A stretch of DNA of 64,000 bases from positions 23,707 through 87,706 of the forward strand of contig NZ_FXAU01000002.1 in NCBI RefSeq assembly GCF_900177625.1, given 5' to 3'. The translations under genes were made by a program, and so were the position numbers. How positions within the stretch are numbered: the stretch's first letter is position 1; each line of letters opens with the position of its first letter. The notes below the pieces were generated by a model, which saw nothing but the letters and a program-made list of their open reading frames with translations, had not been told where the DNA came from and did no database searches. Shown here piece by piece: positions 55,808 to 64,000 of this stretch. This stretch comes from Sphingobacterium psychroaquaticum. Its GTDB lineage: Bacteria; Bacteroidota; Bacteroidia; Sphingobacteriales; Sphingobacteriaceae.

Positions 55808-57253
55808 TTACTTTTTCTTCAAACACCGTCCTCGAGGCTCATCCCCCACATGCAATACCGTCTCCGAATGGAGAAACTGCGCAGCAGCAGCCGAGTCTTT
55901 CACCTTCACCGAACTACGTTCCAACATCTCCGACTCAAACTCTGTCAACACCGCATCCCGCAACCCCTGCTCTCGCCAATGCGGAGAGCGACATCCACGC
56001 GCAATCCCCCGCGCCAGTGCCAACGCATCCAGCAACGCTTGATTTGCCCCCTGCCCTTTGAAAGGGCTCATCGGATGTGCCGCATCTCCAATCAATGTTA
56101 CATTTCCCGCATCCTTTAATAATTCCGCACCCAGCAAGGCACGATCATAAACAGGGTAACCCGAAATCAATGTTTCTGCAGTTCTTCCCACGATCTGTGG
56201 AATAGGATCATGCCACTGTGTTATACGACACGCTTCCTCCTTCAAAGCCCTTGGCCCTTGCGCACTTAATGCCAAAGCTGCTTCCTCGGTTATGGGAAAA
56301 CTCAGTTGCCACATCACCGAATCGTGCGTATACGGCATAACATAAATACGCTCCTTACCATTCGCCGTCTGAAATACTGTTGCTGAATCCAGCAATGGAC
56401 TCCCTAGATCTGTAAGCTCTTGCAACGGACAAATTCCCAATATCACCATACAATCCAGGTAACGCAAAGGAGTCACCCCATCCCCGATCAACTTCTTGCG
56501 CACCACACTTCGGATCCCATCAGCTCCCACCACGAGGTCTGCTTTCGTCTGTTTTATTTCTCCAGAAACGTTAAAAGTCAACAAAACACCGCCGCCTTGT
56601 CTCTCCTCAAAATCCAATAACTGATGGCCCCACTGCACCCGATCATCGCCCTCAAGTTGACCCATTATAGCCTGACGTAAAGACTGGCGTGCAATATGTA
56701 TATTAGAACGTTTAGTGTAATCATTATCTTTTAACGGCACCCATTTCCGCATCCCCCACTCTCCCAATACTTCTCCTTCTACGGTATGCACCAGATGGCG
56801 TGTAGAATTTACGCCACCTTCCAAATCAAAAATCCCCAAGCCTTTTATGGCTTTGCTAGCCTGTTGTAACGTCAATCCATAACCTTGCGATCGCATATTA
56901 AAATCCGCATCGCGCTCATACAGAGTAAAAGGAATGCCCCGTTGTAAACATGCGACAGCCAAAGCCATCCCTCCGATGCCTCCACCAATAATAGCAACAT
57001 GCGGATAGTTTTCATTGCCTAACAAAGGATCATCCACAGCAGAAACCAAAGCCAAGCCCGAGCCATCACAGCTTGGGCATACAAAAAGATGCCCTTTCGG
57101 GCGCACCGGAGGATTCCCCACAGCCCCCTTTTTTTCAAACGCATCTAATGTCGCCTGATACTGGAGGCGTACTTTATTGGGGAGCCTCCGCCTTCTTTTC
57201 CCTTCGCCCTTACAGGCCGGACAAACCGTCCACTCATTGATGCTATTTTCCAA
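55808..57253 (-). CDS. FAD-dependent monooxygenase with N-terminal zinc finger
   Basis: 481 aa. Residues 1-70 carry two CxxCxGxG-type motifs (CPACKGEG and CPSCDGSG), as in the DnaJ zinc finger. A group A flavoprotein hydroxylase then starts at HVAIIGGGIGGMALAVACL, with ADLVVGADGIRSVVR and LIGDAAHPMSPFKGQGANQALLDAL, which bind FAD. Such enzymes hydroxylate aromatic or polycyclic substrates, Tet(X) among them. The finger fusion is unusual. Downstream lies only the DUF6630-like gene. Confidence 0.82.
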   Translation of the reverse strand: MENSINEWTVCPACKGEGKRRRRLPNKVRLQYQATLDAFEKKGAVGNPPVRPKGHLFVCPSCDGSGLALVSAVDDPLLGNENYPHVAIIGGGIGGMALAVACLQRGIPFTLYERDADFNMRSQGYGLTLQQASKAIKGLGIFDLEGGVNSTRHLVHTVEGEVLGEWGMRKWVPLKDNDYTKRSNIHIARQSLRQAIMGQLEGDDRVQWGHQLLDFEERQGGGVLLTFNVSGEIKQTKADLVVGADGIRSVVRKKLIGDGVTPLRYLDCMVILGICPLQELTDLGSPLLDSATVFQTANGKERIYVMPYTHDSVMWQLSFPITEEAALALSAQGPRALKEEACRITQWHDPIPQIVGRTAETLISGYPVYDRALLGAELLKDAGNVTLIGDAAHPMSPFKGQGANQALLDALALARGIARGCRSPHWREQGLRDAVLTEFESEMLERSSVKVKDSAAAAQFLHSETVLHVGDEPRGRCLKKK

Positions 57254-57300
57254 TATGATTACTCCCTATTAATTCCTAATAAATATGACCTGTACAGCTA

Positions 57301-58164
57301 CTACTTCAGCTCAAATGGCGCAGCATCGATATATTTGCTGGGACGGATATAGGCTGTTTTCCGATCCGCATCGAAAATCCAGTTAAAGCGCTTCAACAAG
57401 TCAGCCCCAAAAAAACTAAAAGGCTGCGTTTTAAGATTCCCAACAAAAAAACCAACGGACATATTCTGGAGCGACGTCTCTCCTATTTTCATCTGCCCCA
57501 AAGACGCTTGCTTCGTGGTAACGCTCGCGCCGGCTGAGTTTTTCAATGTTTTCTCTGACTTCACCAATAATTTATTGTCAAGGTGCTGCTCCGCCGAAAA
57601 AGTATCATCGTAGAGCAATCCACCCGAATAACCCGACTGAAGGAAAAAAGAATGCTGCAACGAAGAATCTCCAATAAAACTGGTCACATCAACAAACAAC
57701 GCTTCTCCCCGAATATGTACAGGAATTGATTGATAGCCCTCCAATACGGGCAACTGATCGTACACCACAAATTGACTGTTGTCATAATCGATCATAAAAA
57801 CCTTTCCAGCAAATAGCCCGGTACCGATTTTACCATCCGACCCCGGCCCGGAGAGCTCGTTATCAAAAAAGGTAATATCATTCTTTTTCAATCCCGCTAT
57901 TTGCACGGTATTCCCCGCACTTACTCCCTGATGAAAAGACAATGTTTTAGCCGGACGGGTGCGTTGTGGCGAGAGAGAGGCATCCTTCATCGCCACCTGA
58001 AACATCAAATGCAAACTATCTGTATCATTTACGACAGCTTTGACTAGCATATTATTATGATCCGACAGCGTAAATGGAATCACCGTTTGACCGAAAACGC
58101 TTGCCCCACTGATTCCTAGCGAAGCAAGTAATAAAGTCAACATATAAAAATAAACAGACCGCAT
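57301..58164 (-). CDS. retropepsin-fold secreted protein lacking catalytic Asp
   Basis: 287 aa with a signal peptide (MLTLLLASLGISGASVFGQ). The fold pattern looks like a bacterial aspartyl protease pair, but the expected D-T/S-G motifs read LMFQVAMKDAS and FFLQSGYSGGLL, so both catalytic Asp are replaced. KIGTGLFAGKVFMIDYDNSQFVVYD and FFGADLLKRFNWIFDADRKTAYI match the conserved family end. Non-catalytic binding is likely. The fold assignment is by eye. Confidence 0.6.
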   Translation of the reverse strand: MRSVYFYMLTLLLASLGISGASVFGQTVIPFTLSDHNNMLVKAVVNDTDSLHLMFQVAMKDASLSPQRTRPAKTLSFHQGVSAGNTVQIAGLKKNDITFFDNELSGPGSDGKIGTGLFAGKVFMIDYDNSQFVVYDQLPVLEGYQSIPVHIRGEALFVDVTSFIGDSSLQHSFFLQSGYSGGLLYDDTFSAEQHLDNKLLVKSEKTLKNSAGASVTTKQASLGQMKIGETSLQNMSVGFFVGNLKTQPFSFFGADLLKRFNWIFDADRKTAYIRPSKYIDAAPFELK

Positions 58165-58247
58165 AGCTTTAATGTTTAATCAACACATCAAAAATAGAGA
58201 AAATGAAAACAAGTAAAAAAATTAAATGAACCATCGATTATTTTTAC

Positions 58248-58255
58248 TACCTTTG
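58248..58255 (+). promoter_or_regulatory. rplS promoter -7 box
   Basis: TACCTTTG matches TAnnTTTG, giving a leader of about 115 nt. A second candidate TAGTTTTG lies at about 58290. AAAACTA and TAGTTTT in the leader form an inverted repeat that could be an autoregulatory L19 structure. Confidence 0.5.
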
Positions 58256-58377
58256 CACGCACTATAGAAAACTAGTTCACTTTTTTTCAATAGTAGTTTT
58301 GTATTTTAAAGAAAAAAAACGTAATATTGCAATCCGATTTTTACAGGATATAAATCGTTTAATAATTACTCAAAATC

Positions 58378-58725
58378 ATGGATTTAGTAAAATTTGTAGA
58401 AGAACAAGCGGTAGTAAAAAATGAAGTTCCCGCTTTCAAAGCTGGAGATACCATCAGCGTTCATTATAAAATTCGCGAAGGAAATAAAGAGCGTGTTCAG
58501 GTGTACCAAGGTGTTGTTATTCAATTAAACAGCGAAGGTGTTAACGCTACTTTTACCGTTCGTAAAATTTCTAACGGTATCGGTGTTGAACGTATTTTCC
58601 CTGTAAATTCACCTAACATTGACAAAATCGAGGTTAACAGCGTAGGTAAAGTACGTCGTGCGAAGTTATTCTACTTGCGCGGTCTTACTGGTAAAGCAGC
58701 TCGTATCAAATCGAAACGCATCTAA
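58378..58725 (+). CDS. rplS: 50S ribosomal protein L19
   Basis: 115-aa ribosomal protein at the 30S-50S interface. Motifs are [55 protein letters not shown] and [23 protein letters not shown]. It is monocistronic, with its own promoter and a strong terminator. Confidence 0.97.
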   Translation: MDLVKFVEEQAVVKNEVPAFKAGDTISVHYKIREGNKERVQVYQGVVIQLNSEGVNATFTVRKISNGIGVERIFPVNSPNIDKIEVNSVGKVRRAKLFYLRGLTGKAARIKSKRI

Positions 58726-58750
58726 TTACCTTAGATTACTTCAAAAAAAT

Positions 58751-58779
58751 AAAAAAAAGACCTTCGAGGTCTTTTTTTT
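58751..58779 (+). terminator. rplS terminator
   Basis: AAAGACCT-TCG-AGGTCTTT hairpin with A and T runs, 25 bp after the stop. Confidence 0.9.
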
Positions 58780-58863
58780 ATTTCCGCCCGCCCCAACTTG
58801 TTCACAACATTTATGTTACAATAGGATTTATCCGGCATTAATCCTTATTTTCAAGCTGTAACA

Positions 58864-59961
58864 ATGAAAAGAACAACACTAGTACTCAGCCTTTTTACTA
58901 TCGCCACACCTGTTGCAGCGCAATCCAATCTACAGGAATATCAGCGCATGCAGAGTCCGATAAAAAATTACGCTGTCCCGAAAACCACAGCCCCCATACA
59001 CATTGATGGAAAAGCAACGGAAGACGCTTGGGAACATGCTGCCTGGAGTGATGAATTTATAGACATCGAAGGGCACAGCAAACAACACCCTGCTTATCAA
59101 ACAAAAGTCAAGATGCTCTGGGACGAGGACAACCTATATGTATACGCGCTCCTCGAAGAACCTCACGTATGGGGCGATCTCACCAAACAGGATGACATCA
59201 TCTATCACAACAACGATTTTGAGATTTTTCTTAAGCCCTACGAAAGACATCCCTTTTATTACGAGATCGAAGTAAATGCGCTCAATACCATTATGGATTT
59301 GATGATGCCAAAGCCATATCGATTGGGCGGCGAAGCAATTATGCACTGGAATGTCAATCAACTGCAAAGTGCCGTCCATGTAGAAGGGAGCTTGAACAAA
59401 CCACAAGATCAAGATAAATACTGGGCTGTAGAAATGGCTATCCCTTTTCGAGCATTACAGACATATGGTAAACGATCCACACCTGCCATTAACGACTTCT
59501 GGCGCATCAATTTCTCACGTGTACAGTGGCAGCATGAGATAAAAAACGGCACCTACACACGCAAAAAGAAAGACGGTAAAACAATACCCGAAGACAATTG
59601 GGTATGGTCACCTATTGGTATTGTAAATATGCACTATCCGGAACGCTGGGGCTACCTCCACTTTGTCGATAAACAGACAACCGAAGTATCGTACCCACGC
59701 TCTTACCACGTGGAACAGGAGGCTTGGAACATTTTTTATTTACAACAGTTATTCAAAAAAGAAAAAAAGGCATTTGCGCACAACCTAGAAACATTGCAAA
59801 AGAACTTCCCCAAAGCTTCGTTGAGGAACGACAGCTTACAGCACCTTTTTTTTGTAGACGATGCTAAATCCTTTTATAGAGTGCAAATCAAGGACACAAA
59901 CCACCATATCACTGCTACTATAGATAGTAATGGTAATTATACAATACATTATGAACAGTAG
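58864..59961 (+). CDS. CBM9-like carbohydrate-binding/sugar-active secreted protein
   Basis: 365 aa with a signal peptide (TLVLSLFTIATPVAAQ). The CBM9-like domain begins with APIHIDGKATEDAWEHAAWSDEFID and continues KVKMLWDEDNLYVYALLEEP and DFEIFLKPYERHPFYYEIEVNALNTIMD. The C-terminal region (from about 290) is unknown. The stop overlaps the next start by 11 bp. Substrate binding to a glycan is inferred. Confidence 0.8.
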   Translation: MKRTTLVLSLFTIATPVAAQSNLQEYQRMQSPIKNYAVPKTTAPIHIDGKATEDAWEHAAWSDEFIDIEGHSKQHPAYQTKVKMLWDEDNLYVYALLEEPHVWGDLTKQDDIIYHNNDFEIFLKPYERHPFYYEIEVNALNTIMDLMMPKPYRLGGEAIMHWNVNQLQSAVHVEGSLNKPQDQDKYWAVEMAIPFRALQTYGKRSTPAINDFWRINFSRVQWQHEIKNGTYTRKKKDGKTIPEDNWVWSPIGIVNMHYPERWGYLHFVDKQTTEVSYPRSYHVEQEAWNIFYLQQLFKKEKKAFAHNLETLQKNFPKASLRNDSLQHLFFVDDAKSFYRVQIKDTNHHITATIDSNGNYTIHYEQ

Positions 59962-61033
59962 AAGAAACTTTATCAAGGCTGCCGGGATGGGACTAGCAGC
60001 CATGCAGCTATCCCCGCGTGTAGCCACCGCGCTTCCGTCGAATGCTGAAGCACCGTTACTTTTTGATTTTTGGTTATGGGCCAGACCCAAAGAAAATGAG
60101 ACCGATGCAGTCTTAAAAAACAGATACAAGAGTTACCGTGACGCAGGTGTTCGTGGAATCTTTTTTGAAGATTACCAGAAACGTCATTTTCAACTGGCGA
60201 AGGAGTACGGTTTAGAAACCCACCGATGGATGTGGACTATGAACCGAGGTGAAAAAGAACTATTGGAAAAACACCCCGAATATTATGCTGTCAGCCGCTC
60301 AGGAAAATCATGTGCCACCAATCCCCCTTATGTAGGATACTACCGATTCCTTTGTCCATCGCACCCCGATGTGCCAAAATATTTGGAAGACAAAGCGCGA
60401 GAACAACTGCAAAAGGAGGATGTAGACGGTCTACATCTCGATTATATCCGCTATCCGGACGTCGTACTTCCTATCAACCTATGGCAAAACTACAACTTAG
60501 ATCAATCCACCGAACTCGCCGATTACGACTTTTGTTACAGTCCATTCAGCAAAGCTCCCTTTTTAAAAGAAACCGGCATCGATATAGACACCGTTGAACG
60601 TCCTGAACAAAGTCTCTCTTGGCGTTCTTTCCGATACCGCCAGATTACAAAAGTGGTCAACAGAATTTGTGAGGCCGCCAAAGATTATAAAAAACCCGTT
60701 ACTGCCGCCGTCTTTCCAACGCCAGATTTGGCACGCCGTATTGTGCGCCAAGATTGGGCCAACTGGAACCTATCGGGTGTGTTCCCGATGATATACCATG
60801 GCTTCTATAAAGAACCGGTACAATGGATCGGAACAGCTGTATCCGAAGGTGTACAAGCGCTACATGGCAAGTTCCCGCTATATGCCGGCTTGTATTTACC
60901 AGACTTCAAAAACCTAGCCGAGCTAAAACAGGGTATCGTGCTCGCAAAAGATAATGGAGCAGCAGGGATCTCCCTTTTCGGCGAAAGCGATTTCGATCAA
61001 CCGACCATCGAGCTGTTACGCTCGATACGCTAA
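59951..61033 (+). CDS. Tat-exported glycoside-hydrolase-like protein
   Basis: 360 aa from ATG 59951, with a twin-arginine signal in MNSRRNFIKAAGMGLAAMQL. The mature part looks like a TIM barrel: GVRGIFFEDYQKRHFQLAKEYGLETHRWMWT, DVDGLHLDYIRYPDV (the HxDYIRYP motif of DUF187/GHL-type glycosidases) and AAGISLFGESDFDQP. Overlap with the CBM9-like gene suggests a coupled glycan-processing pair. Exact GH family is unassigned. Confidence 0.78.
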   Translation: MNSRRNFIKAAGMGLAAMQLSPRVATALPSNAEAPLLFDFWLWARPKENETDAVLKNRYKSYRDAGVRGIFFEDYQKRHFQLAKEYGLETHRWMWTMNRGEKELLEKHPEYYAVSRSGKSCATNPPYVGYYRFLCPSHPDVPKYLEDKAREQLQKEDVDGLHLDYIRYPDVVLPINLWQNYNLDQSTELADYDFCYSPFSKAPFLKETGIDIDTVERPEQSLSWRSFRYRQITKVVNRICEAAKDYKKPVTAAVFPTPDLARRIVRQDWANWNLSGVFPMIYHGFYKEPVQWIGTAVSEGVQALHGKFPLYAGLYLPDFKNLAELKQGIVLAKDNGAAGISLFGESDFDQPTIELLRSIR

Positions 61034-61179
61034 ACATATTCGACATAAAAAACATGAAGGCGGTCGACAAAAAAAAGCCCGGCCGCCCTACTTATCCTAC
61101 TAAAATCCCCCTTGTCCACCTCGACGTTTCATAGTAGTGCAACATTTCGTTTTAATTTCGATTAATCCCGAAAAAACAT

Positions 61180-61187
61180 TACCTTTG
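61180..61187 (+). promoter_or_regulatory. pyrG promoter -7 box
   Basis: TACCTTTG is an exact TAnnTTTG match 70 bp before the start. The 147 bp before it (61034-61179) holds only a GGCGG/CCGCC inverted repeat after the preceding stop. Confidence 0.55.
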
Positions 61188-61256
61188 TATCCCGTACATG
61201 AAGTAGATAAACGGCCTTCTTTTAGGTGCATTTATTACTGAAATCCCATTATTGCT

Positions 61257-62867
61257 ATGAGTAAATATATCTTTGTTACGGGCGGCGTAACCTCGTCGTT
61301 AGGAAAGGGCATTATTGCAGCATCTCTTGCCAAACTCCTACAAGCTCGCGGTTTTAAAGTTACCATCCAAAAATTTGACCCTTACATCAATATCGATCCA
61401 GGGACACTGAACCCGTATGAACATGGGGAATGCTATGTTACAGAAGACGGTGCAGAAACAGATTTGGATCTAGGTCACTATGAGCGTTTCTTAAATGTTC
61501 CTACTTCGCAAGCCAACAACGTAACAACAGGTAGAATCTATCAACATGTTATCCAACAAGAACGTGCAGGGGCTTATTTAGGTAAGACCGTTCAAGTCGT
61601 TCCACATATCACAGACGAAATTAAACGTCGCATGCAATTGCTCGGACAAACGGGCGAGTACGATATTGTTATTACCGAACTAGGTGGTACAGTGGGCGAT
61701 ATTGAATCACTTCCTTTTATAGAGGCGGTACGTCAGCTTCGTTGGGAACTAGGAAACAGTGATTCCTTGGTTATCCACTTAACATTGGTGCCTTACCTAG
61801 CTGCTGCAGGTGAGCTTAAAACCAAACCGACACAACACTCCGTAAAAACATTATTGGAATATGGTATTCAACCGGATATTTTGGTTTGTCGTACCGAACA
61901 TAAGTTAACGCAAGAGATTCGCAAGAAACTTGCGCAGTTCTGTAATGTAAATATCAATGCGGTTGTAGAATCTATTGATGCGCCAACCATTTACGATGTG
62001 CCATTGAATATGCTGAAAGAGCAGTTGGATAAAACAGCATTGGCGAAACTAAAACTCTCTACTAAACAAGAGCCCGATCTAGAAAGCTGGAAAGTTTTCC
62101 TTGGTAAACTTAAAAACCCAACCGGTGAAGTTAATATTGGTCTAGTGGGTAAATATGTGGAGCTTCCGGATGCCTATAAATCTATCGTAGAAGCATTTAT
62201 TCACGCGGGATCAGTAAATGAGACGCGTGTTAAAGTGAAATATATCGCAGCAGAAAGCGTAACAGCAGAAAATGTCACTGAAAAATTAAAAGATCTCGAT
62301 GGGGTGTTGGTAGCTCCTGGTTTTGGCGAACGCGGATTAGAAGGAAAATTGGCTGCCATTAAATTTGTACGTGAAAATCAAATTCCTTTCTTCGGTATCT
62401 GTTTGGGTATGCAATGTGCTGTTATTGAGTTTGGCCGCAATGTCTTAGGACTACAAGGAGCAAACAGCTTTGAGATGGACGAAAACACACCACATCCAGT
62501 CATTAACTTGATGGAGGAACAAAAGAATATCACCAATATGGGTGGAACAATGCGTCTAGGAGCTTATGACTGTGATATTAAAAAAGGAAGCAAAGCGTTC
62601 GGTATCTACGGTAAATCAAAAATATCGGAAAGACACAGACACCGCTACGAATTTAATAATGCCTATTTAAAACAATACGAAGAAGCAGGTATGATTGCCT
62701 CTGGAATTAATCCAAAAACAGGATTGGTGGAAATTGTAGAACTAAAAAACCACCCTTTCTTTGTTGCGGGTCAATTTCACCCAGAATTAAAGTCAACCGT
62801 TGCAAATCCTCACCCACTTTTTGTTAGCTTTGTAGCCGCTTCTTTGGCAAACAAAAAACATAAGTAG
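61257..62867 (+). CDS. pyrG: CTP synthase
   Basis: 536-aa enzyme making CTP from UTP and glutamine. The synthetase domain starts [21 protein letters not shown] and contains [40 protein letters not shown]. The amidotransferase domain has the nucleophile Cys in [15 protein letters not shown] and the His-Glu pair in [10 protein letters not shown]. Length is normal. yidC follows 36 bp later. Confidence 0.97.
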   Translation: MSKYIFVTGGVTSSLGKGIIAASLAKLLQARGFKVTIQKFDPYINIDPGTLNPYEHGECYVTEDGAETDLDLGHYERFLNVPTSQANNVTTGRIYQHVIQQERAGAYLGKTVQVVPHITDEIKRRMQLLGQTGEYDIVITELGGTVGDIESLPFIEAVRQLRWELGNSDSLVIHLTLVPYLAAAGELKTKPTQHSVKTLLEYGIQPDILVCRTEHKLTQEIRKKLAQFCNVNINAVVESIDAPTIYDVPLNMLKEQLDKTALAKLKLSTKQEPDLESWKVFLGKLKNPTGEVNIGLVGKYVELPDAYKSIVEAFIHAGSVNETRVKVKYIAAESVTAENVTEKLKDLDGVLVAPGFGERGLEGKLAAIKFVRENQIPFFGICLGMQCAVIEFGRNVLGLQGANSFEMDENTPHPVINLMEEQKNITNMGGTMRLGAYDCDIKKGSKAFGIYGKSKISERHRHRYEFNNAYLKQYEEAGMIASGINPKTGLVEIVELKNHPFFVAGQFHPELKSTVANPHPLFVSFVAASLANKKHK

Positions 62868-62903
62868 TAAAAAGTGGAGTACAAGAAAACTAAAAAATAA
62901 AAA

Positions 62904-64000
62904 ATGGATAGAAATACCCTTATTGGATTAGTGCTGATCTTCGGGATTCTTGCCGGTTCATTTTATCTAATGAAACCTTCGGAGCAAGAGTTAAAACAAG
63001 AACAGAAGTTACAAGATTCATTAAAGAATGTTCGCACTGGCGTAGAACCATTGTCGGACTCACTAAAATCAAACACAACTGCCGTAATCGATTCAGCAGC
63101 TTTGTTAAGTAAACCATTCGGCAATGCACGTTTAGGACAAGAGCAAATTGTAACCTTAGAAAACGAGTTTATCATTGCAAAGATCAGTTCTAAAGGTGGA
63201 CGTGTAAAGTCGGTCGAACTGAAAAACGAAACAAATTACGATGGTACGCCATTAATGATTTTTGAAGGTGAAAACAATAAATTTGGTTTTGCATTCAAAG
63301 CAAATGGTGAAAACGTAAACACAAATGACCTAAACTTCACACCACTTTCGGGCAATGTATCGGTACAAGACGAAGATACAAAAGCCGTGGGGTTCCGTCT
63401 GAGCTATAGCGAAAATCAGTACATCGAATATACCTACTCCATTAAAGGTAAAGATTACAACCTCGGTCTTGACGTAAAGACTGTCGGTATCCAAAACCTA
63501 ATGGACGTAAAGACAAGCTCCCTCGTATTAAACTGGGAAACGACGTTGCTACAAAAAGAATTCAATGCGAAATCAGAGCGTGAAAAATCTACTATCTTTT
63601 TCAAAAATGCAGCAGGTAGTGTCGATCACCTTTCTGAAACAGGAGACGACAAAGAAGAACTGGACGAGAAACTTAATTGGGTTGCCTTTAAGCAACATTT
63701 CTTCTCTACAGTACTATCTAGCAAGCAGCCATTAAGTAATGCAAAACTAGCGGTTAACTTTGGCACGCAGGATCATGTAGTAAAACACTATACAGCTACC
63801 GCAGATGTAGAGTTCTCTTCTCAAAAGGACAACAACTATAACTTTAGCTTTTTCTTCGGTCCAAACAAATACAAGGTCTTAAAAGCGCAAGGCGATGATT
63901 TCCAAAAAATCATTAATATGGGTTGGGGACCAATGGGATGGATCAACAAATTTATTACGGTACCTATCTTCGACTTCTTAGATGGCTTTAGCTTAAGCTA
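62904..64000 (+). CDS. yidC: membrane protein insertase YidC (runs off the window)
   Basis: The frame starts at ATG 62904 and stays open to 64000, so only about 365 residues are visible. One N-terminal helix (LIGLVLIFGILAGSFYLM) is followed by a large periplasmic domain (IVTLENEFIIAKISSKGGRVKSVELKN, FSFFFGPNKYKVLK). It reaches the start of the conserved core, MGWGPMGWINKFITVPIFDFL. The C-terminal insertase helices lie outside the window. It catalyses insertion of inner-membrane proteins. Confidence 0.93.
   Translation, partial: MDRNTLIGLVLIFGILAGSFYLMKPSEQELKQEQKLQDSLKNVRTGVEPLSDSLKSNTTAVIDSAALLSKPFGNARLGQEQIVTLENEFIIAKISSKGGRVKSVELKNETNYDGTPLMIFEGENNKFGFAFKANGENVNTNDLNFTPLSGNVSVQDEDTKAVGFRLSYSENQYIEYTYSIKGKDYNLGLDVKTVGIQNLMDVKTSSLVLNWETTLLQKEFNAKSEREKSTIFFKNAAGSVDHLSETGDDKEELDEKLNWVAFKQHFFSTVLSSKQPLSNAKLAVNFGTQDHVVKHYTATADVEFSSQKDNNYNFSFFFGPNKYKVLKAQGDDFQKIINMGWGPMGWINKFITVPIFDFLDGFSLS

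Overview
The window looks like a chromosomal segment of a Bacteroidota bacterium, most likely Sphingobacteriales (Sphingobacterium or Pedobacter-like). The evidence is the many Bacteroidota-type promoters (-7 box TAnnTTTG, with or without a TTG at -33), a lipoprotein-type TamA homologue (TamL), a short AMP nucleosidase, a DivIC/FtsB-like protein next to enolase, a YidC with a large periplasmic domain, and many signal-peptide proteins of unknown function. Genus is inferred; no rRNA gene is present.

Layout. 1-16.9 kb is housekeeping DNA: tamL, an rRNA/tRNA methyltransferase, two transporters, holA, clpP-clpX, AMP nucleosidase, cystathionine beta-synthase, a DivIC-like gene, eno and carA. carA has a leader with a terminator hairpin and a possible leader peptide. 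17.3-22.3 kb encodes two secreted surface-type proteins. A tRNA-Pro(TGG) at 23.3 kb carries the left end of a 13.1-kb, AT-richer genomic island bounded by a 17-bp repeat of the tRNA 3' end (23395-23411 and 36509-36525). The island has a large serine recombinase, a 54-aa companion ORF, a PD-(D/E)XK-type protein, a HEPN-like DUF4209-type protein with a small partner, and a three-gene nuclease/ABC-ATPase/HNH cassette that resembles an enlarged Septu-type defence system.

37.5-54.4 kb is an accessory metabolic block that appears to be one regulon. It contains a MocR-type (GntR plus aminotransferase) regulator, an operon glyA-benE-serC-mazG-hemL-HAD, a divergent operon of a deoxyhypusine-synthase-like enzyme, a cbb3-type oxidase (ccoN and a ccoO/ccoP fusion), two tiny membrane proteins, a glutamine amidotransferase and a class III aminotransferase, then a thioredoxin-like/MarR pair, an atypical tRNA-Cys and a phosphatidylserine-decarboxylase-like gene. 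Three promoters in this block (glyA, DHS-like, tRNA-Cys) share a two-part direct-repeat site. Its inner half (AACTGAACCA plus 3 nt) ends exactly 19 nt before the -7 box each time. The mocR promoter has a weaker copy with the same geometry. This shared architecture is the strongest sign of an undescribed system here.

54.7-64 kb returns to mixed and core genes: a hypothetical protein, an FAD monooxygenase with an N-terminal DnaJ-like zinc finger, a pepsin-fold protein lacking catalytic Asp, rplS, a CBM9-like protein overlapping a Tat-exported glycoside-hydrolase-like protein, pyrG, and yidC running off the right edge. All calls are from reading sequence and translations; no database search was run.
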